DNA of 64,000 bases, from positions 124,001 to 188,000 of the forward strand of contig OMZY01000001.1 in assembly GCA_900315675.1 (NCBI GenBank), in the 5' to 3' direction. The translations under genes were made by a program, and so were the position numbers. How positions within the stretch are numbered: the stretch's first letter is position 1; every line of letters starts with the position of its first letter. This document shows, piece by piece, positions 60,481 through 64,000 of the stretch. The notes beneath the pieces are model-generated. The model was not told the DNA's origin and did no database searches. It worked only from the letters and a program-made list of their open reading frames with translations. Source of the DNA: an uncultured Eubacteriales bacterium (GTDB lineage Bacteria > Bacillota > Clostridia > Christensenellales > Aristaeellaceae).

Positions 60481-61095
60481 ATGGATAAGTTCGGGTATCA
60501 GATTCTGCCGCCTTCAACCTTGCTGAATCCCACCCCCGTGGTGCTGGTCAGCTGCGCGGACCCGGAGAAGCCGGAAAACCGTAATATGATTACAGTTGCC
60601 TGGGCAGGAACGGTCAATTCCGATCCGCCGATGATCTCTGTCAGCATCCGGAAGGAAAGATATTCCCACGGGCTGATCAGCGCTTCCGGCGAATTTGTTG
60701 TGAATCTGGTGGATGAAAAAATGGCCAGGTCCGTGGATTTCTGCGGCGTGAAAAGCGGCTGGGACACGGACAAGGCGAAGGAAACAGGATTAAGCTATAT
60801 TCCGGCGGAAGGAATGAATACGGCTCCGGCGGTTGACGGCTCACCTGTGAGCCTGTGCTGCAGGGTCCGTCATACGCTGGAGCTGGGAAGCCATGACATG
60901 TTCATAGGCGAGGTGGTTTCCGTCATGGTACGGGAAGATCTGCTGGACGCAGGCGGAAGCCTTCACCTGGAAAAAGCAAGGCTGGTTGCATACAGTCATG
61001 GCCTTTATCAGAAACTGGGCGAAGTAATGGGATTTTTCGGCTGGTCTGTTGCCAGGGAAGATGTATTGAACCGGAGAATGAGCGCTTACCGCTGA
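60481..61095 (+). CDS. Flavin reductase-like protein
   Basis: 204 residues of the FMN-binding split-barrel flavin reductase family. The family pattern is NPTPVVLVSCADPE, NMITVAWAGTVNSDPPMISVSIRKERYSHGLI, GEFVVNLVDEKMARSVDFCG and MFIGEVVSVMV. Such proteins bind FMN and reduce it with NAD(P)H or act as small oxidoreductases of unknown substrate. GGGGAG lies about eight bases before the ATG. Its end overlaps the converging GNAT gene by ten bases. Confidence 0.87.
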   Translation: MDKFGYQILPPSTLLNPTPVVLVSCADPEKPENRNMITVAWAGTVNSDPPMISVSIRKERYSHGLISASGEFVVNLVDEKMARSVDFCGVKSGWDTDKAKETGLSYIPAEGMNTAPAVDGSPVSLCCRVRHTLELGSHDMFIGEVVSVMVREDLLDAGGSLHLEKARLVAYSHGLYQKLGEVMGFFGWSVAREDVLNRRMSAYR

Positions 61096-61712
61096 TTCTT
61101 CTCCCAGTCAGAACGGAGAATTGAATATAACGCAGTATCCACATATTCTCCTTTGTTCAGAATGCGGCCCCGCAGGATGCCTTCCTGCGTGAGGCCGCAT
61201 TTCTGCATCACCCGCCCGCTGGCAGGATTGCGGACATCATGCTGGGCTTCCAGGCGGTTCAGGGGCAGAGAGGAGAAGACAGCGTCAATTACTGCACGAA
61301 GTGCCTGTGTGGCATAACCGTGATTCCAGTATTCCCGGGAAAAACTGTACCCCAGTTCAGCTGCGTTGTTTTCCGCAGAATACCAAACAAAACCGACAGT
61401 ACCGATAACGGTACCTGTCCCGCGGAGAACAACAACCCAGGAGGAGGGACAGCCGGCACGGATACGGGCGCGCAGATCGCGGATAAATGACGCGGTTTCG
61501 GAGACGCTGCGATGAGGCTCCCACAGGACATAGCGCGCCACTTCAGGATCCGAGGCATAACTGTAAATATCCTTTGCATCCCTGATCCGGGGCTTTCGGA
61601 GGATCAGGTCTTCCGTTTCAAGGTCGGGAAGACGGAAAAAGAAAGCCGACGGTGACATCGTACCATCAGGACTTTTGGGTACCGCCAGGAACCTGTTCCA
61701 TAAAAAACTCAT
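61086..61712 (-). CDS. GNAT N-acetyltransferase (RimJ/RimL-like)
   Basis: 208 residues. Family entry [40 protein letters not shown] (about 29-68), [11 protein letters not shown] strand, [22 protein letters not shown] acetyl-CoA loop and [21 protein letters not shown]. The substrate is probably a protein N-terminus or small amine. The C-terminal codons overlap the end of the flavin reductase gene on the other strand. Start at the ATG at 61712, no clear ribosome site beyond weak GAAAGGG. The region 61713-61917 holds a CTTTCC-type palindrome near 61798-61820 and the promoter of the next gene. Confidence 0.83.
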   Translation of the reverse strand: MSFLWNRFLAVPKSPDGTMSPSAFFFRLPDLETEDLILRKPRIRDAKDIYSYASDPEVARYVLWEPHRSVSETASFIRDLRARIRAGCPSSWVVVLRGTGTVIGTVGFVWYSAENNAAELGYSFSREYWNHGYATQALRAVIDAVFSSLPLNRLEAQHDVRNPASGRVMQKCGLTQEGILRGRILNKGEYVDTALYSILRSDWEKNQR

Positions 61713-61840
61713 ACAGAAAAACCCTTTCGGGAATGAAACGGACAGACAGACCGTTTCTATAATTGATTATATCCTTCTTCTTTCGACGGTTCCCACGGCT
61801 TTTCCTTCCGGAAGGAAAGGCAGTGCACGGCCCGGTTTCA

Positions 61841-61869
61841 TTGACACGGTTGCCGGTCGGCGGTACAAT
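61841..61869 (+). promoter_or_regulatory. Promoter of the SH3-repeat protein gene
   Basis: TTGACA (61841-61846), 17-base spacer, TACAAT (61864-61869). GGAGGACC precedes the ATG at 61918. Confidence 0.8.
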
Positions 61870-61917
61870 ATCCGGGAGCTGTTACTTTCATCACATACAA
61901 TTCAGGAGGACCGGATT

Positions 61918-64000
61918 ATGACGAGTAAGTATCAATGGATCCTGAAAAGAGCGACAGCGCTTCTGGCAGCTCTGCTGATGGCGCTTTCCGTCTTGCCCCT
62001 GGCTGCTGCCGCAAGCGCTGACTGGACAGAACTTCAGATCAGCGTCAGCTGGTATGACAGCACAGGTGCTTTGCAAAGCGCCGCAGCTTTCCCGGCGGGT
62101 GAAACAGAAACCGGAGAAGGCTGTTTCTGGGTGCTGCTTCCGGCGGACGCACCGCTGGACGGACTCACGTTTACAGTATTCCATCCTGCACATGAATATC
62201 AGTATTCTCCCGAACCCGGATCTGTCCTGGCAGGCGTTACGGACGCGGGTGAATATATGGACGGAGTCAGCTTTGTTCCCATATCCGCTACGGATCCGGG
62301 AAACGGCATGACGGAAGTGTTTTATCTGTATATTTCCACTGTAACCGATCAGCCCTTGCCTGTGCCGGACGAGCAGGAACCTTATACGGAACCCGAACCG
62401 GAACCCTATGTGGAGCCGCAGCCCGAACCGGAACCTTATGTGGAACCGCAGCCCGAACCGGAACCCTATGTGGAGCCGCAGCCTGAACCGGAACCCTATG
62501 TGGAACCGCAGCCCGAACCGGAACCCTACGTGGAACCGCAGCCCGAACCGGAACCTTATGTGGAACCGCAGCCCGAACCGGAACCCTATGTGGAACCGCA
62601 GCCCGAACCGGAACCCTATGTGGAACCGCAGCCCGAACCGGAACCCTATGTGGAGCCGCAGCCTGAACCGGAATCCTACGTGGAACCGCAGCCCGAACCG
62701 GAACCCTATGTGGAACAGGCAGCGGCACAGGAACCTGAATCTCAGGCGGAAGTGCCTACGGAAGCTCCCATCATGCCGGTTGGCGAAATGATCAACAGCT
62801 ATGGCATGACAGCTGCTAAAGTCAATTACCGGAAAGAACCGAGCAAGGATGCCGGAAAGTACGGTGAACTGGCTGCCAACACCATGGTATATCTGATCTA
62901 TACAGAAGTTAACAGCGCCGGAGAAATGTGGACGCTGGTTGAAGCGGACGGACATACCGGCTATCTGATGAGCGAATTTATTACGGTACTGACGCCTGAA
63001 GACAGCAACGCTTATAGCAATGCCCAGCCGAATCCGGCCCACATCTACACCTATGAGGAAATTTTCCCCACGACGGCGGCGGAACCCGAACCTGCAGCGG
63101 AACCTGCTCCTGTGACGGAACCTGAACCCGCAGCGGAACCGCAGACTGAACCTGAACCCTACGTGGAGCCGCAGCCCGAACCGGAACCTTATGTGGAACC
63201 GCAGGCGGAACCTGAACCTAACGTGGAACCGCAGCCTGAACCCGAACCTGTTGCTGAGGCAGCCCCCGCGAACGAACCGGAACCTGCGGCAGAGCCTGCT
63301 CCTGAAACGAATCAGGAAACTGCCACGGTTACAGAAGCTCCCGTGATTATCGACGGTGAAATGATCAACCGTTACGGTATTACCAATGCAGTCAGACTCG
63401 CACTTCGCGAACAGCCGGATAAGAAAGGTAAAGAATTAGCCCGTCTGGACAAGGGAATCCATGTCTATATGTACCGCGCGGAGCAGAACAGTGCGGGTGA
63501 AAGCTGGACGTATGTTGAAGTGAACGGGCGGAGGGGATATATCAAGACGGAATTCCTGAATCCGCTTACACAGCAGGACAGTGATGAATGGGACAGCATC
63601 CAGCCGACCCGTGCTCCTGTGCTGACGGAAGCAGAACTGTTCCCGCAGCCGGAAGCGGCTGTCCCGGAACAGGTTCCGGAAACCGCTGAAACAGATCAAA
63701 CAGAAAACAACGAGCCTGATAACAGCGAGACCGGTATCGGAACACCCGAAAGCAGCGAACCTGAAGCGACCACCCCTGAAAACAATACTTCTGAAACCGG
63801 CAATCCTGAGAACAACACCCCTGAAAACAGCGTGCCGGAAAATAATGTACCGGAAAACAACGAAACCGGTATCGGTACTCCCGAAAGCAATAATCCTGAA
63901 ACGAATAATCCCGAAGCGGATCAGAATACTGTCAGCCAGCCGGCAGCGGAAACGCCTGCTCCAGAAATTCCGGTGGGCGAGATGATGAACCGTTACGGAA
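61918..64000 (+). CDS. Large secreted SH3-domain protein with Pro/Glu repeats (partial)
   Basis: Open to the window end, at least 694 codons. A signal peptide ([25 protein letters not shown]) is followed by a 125-residue N-terminal domain. A repeat tract of about ten 10-residue units ([10 protein letters not shown]) occupies codons near 162-261. SH3-like modules follow at about 290-356 ([15 protein letters not shown]) and 482-546 ([16 protein letters not shown]), with a third (MMNRYG) starting at the cut edge. Asn/Glu/Thr-rich linkers (PENNTPENS) separate them. SH3b modules bind wall peptides; the tracts look like extended surface stalks. The frame is continuous with no stop in the window. 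Confidence 0.85.
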   Translation, partial: MTSKYQWILKRATALLAALLMALSVLPLAAAASADWTELQISVSWYDSTGALQSAAAFPAGETETGEGCFWVLLPADAPLDGLTFTVFHPAHEYQYSPEPGSVLAGVTDAGEYMDGVSFVPISATDPGNGMTEVFYLYISTVTDQPLPVPDEQEPYTEPEPEPYVEPQPEPEPYVEPQPEPEPYVEPQPEPEPYVEPQPEPEPYVEPQPEPEPYVEPQPEPEPYVEPQPEPEPYVEPQPEPEPYVEPQPEPESYVEPQPEPEPYVEQAAAQEPESQAEVPTEAPIMPVGEMINSYGMTAAKVNYRKEPSKDAGKYGELAANTMVYLIYTEVNSAGEMWTLVEADGHTGYLMSEFITVLTPEDSNAYSNAQPNPAHIYTYEEIFPTTAAEPEPAAEPAPVTEPEPAAEPQTEPEPYVEPQPEPEPYVEPQAEPEPNVEPQPEPEPVAEAAPANEPEPAAEPAPETNQETATVTEAPVIIDGEMINRYGITNAVRLALREQPDKKGKELARLDKGIHVYMYRAEQNSAGESWTYVEVNGRRGYIKTEFLNPLTQQDSDEWDSIQPTRAPVLTEAELFPQPEAAVPEQVPETAETDQTENNEPDNSETGIGTPESSEPEATTPENNTSETGNPENNTPENSVPENNVPENNETGIGTPESNNPETNNPEADQNTVSQPAAETPAPEIPVGEMMNRYG
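62401..62700 (+). repeat. 30-bp tandem repeat (10 units) encoding [10 protein letters not shown]
   Basis: Ten consecutive 30-base units, each GAACC-C/T-TA-T/C-GTGGA..CCGCAGCC.GAACCG, differing only at silent third positions except one Pro-to-Ser change. Partial units flank it and a shorter group recurs at 63150-63240. Near-identity points to recent slippage or recombination. Confidence 0.95.

Noticed and set aside
61891-63042. Long minus-strand frame with [10 protein letters not shown] repeats
   Set aside because: It is the reverse shadow of the 30-bp Pro/Glu repeat in the + strand SH3 gene, which has a promoter, ribosome site and signal peptide.

Overview
The window reads as chromosomal DNA of a low-to-mid GC Gram-positive anaerobe of the Clostridia (Bacillota). 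Supporting signs are strong Shine-Dalgarno sequences, sigma-A type promoters (TTGACA-17-TATAAT), many GTG/TTG starts, an intrinsic terminator behind most genes, an ECF-type vitamin transporter, a tetrahydrofolate riboswitch, a Bce-type peptide-response module and extracellular flavin chemistry. A gut or rumen lineage near the Christensenellales/Aristaeellaceae would fit, but that placement is my inference. I found no tRNA, rRNA, phage, IS element or CRISPR array.

Layout. 0-5.5 kb: threonine aldolase, esterase and DMT exporter on +, facing a secreted 5'-nucleotidase on -. 5.8-11.5 kb (-): a BceAB-like ABC transporter with its histidine kinase and response regulator, then a SAM methyltransferase behind a leader hairpin. 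11.6-18.4 kb (+): short FNT-like channel, ABC exporter, GNAT, MBL hydrolase, a SpoIIE-type phosphatase gene broken by an in-frame stop, and an HExxH-GNAT fusion. 18.4-22.3 kb (-): cysteine hydrolase, a YolD / Y-family polymerase / small-protein mutagenesis set, and hemolysin III. 22.5-30.0 kb: secreted LRR protein, guaB, acyltransferase-like protein, cytidylate-kinase-like protein and NADP-isocitrate dehydrogenase. 30.05-30.3 kb: a free-standing structured RNA. 30.4-34.3 kb: MMPL exporter divergent from a TetR regulator, then an AraC/GyrI regulator. 34.4-39.4 kb (-): a ZorAB-like stator pair with two small membrane proteins, Sir2 and a DUF308 protein. 39.5-47.7 kb: asd, THF riboswitch-folT, nth, a secreted protein, DUF951, racE and an EF-G paralogue. 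47.8-53 kb: a flavinylated extracellular reductase (-) beside a Gx transporter-ApbE-NusG_II operon (+). 53-64 kb: a peptidoglycan-binding protein, an overlapping operon (ecfA1-ecfA2-ecfT-truA-FAD protein), a phosphoesterase, a flavin reductase, a GNAT and a large repeat-rich SH3 protein cut by the window end.

Functional links. ApbE would attach FMN to the tandem FMN-binding domains of the secreted reductase, with the Gx transporter and NusG_II protein as membrane partners, as in flavin-based extracellular electron transfer. EcfA1A2T can energise the riboswitch-controlled FolT. The Bce module pairs peptide sensing with export. A dispersed AATTCAN heptamer repeat sits at many gene edges and supplies start codons, stop codons and, in one gene, internal codons.
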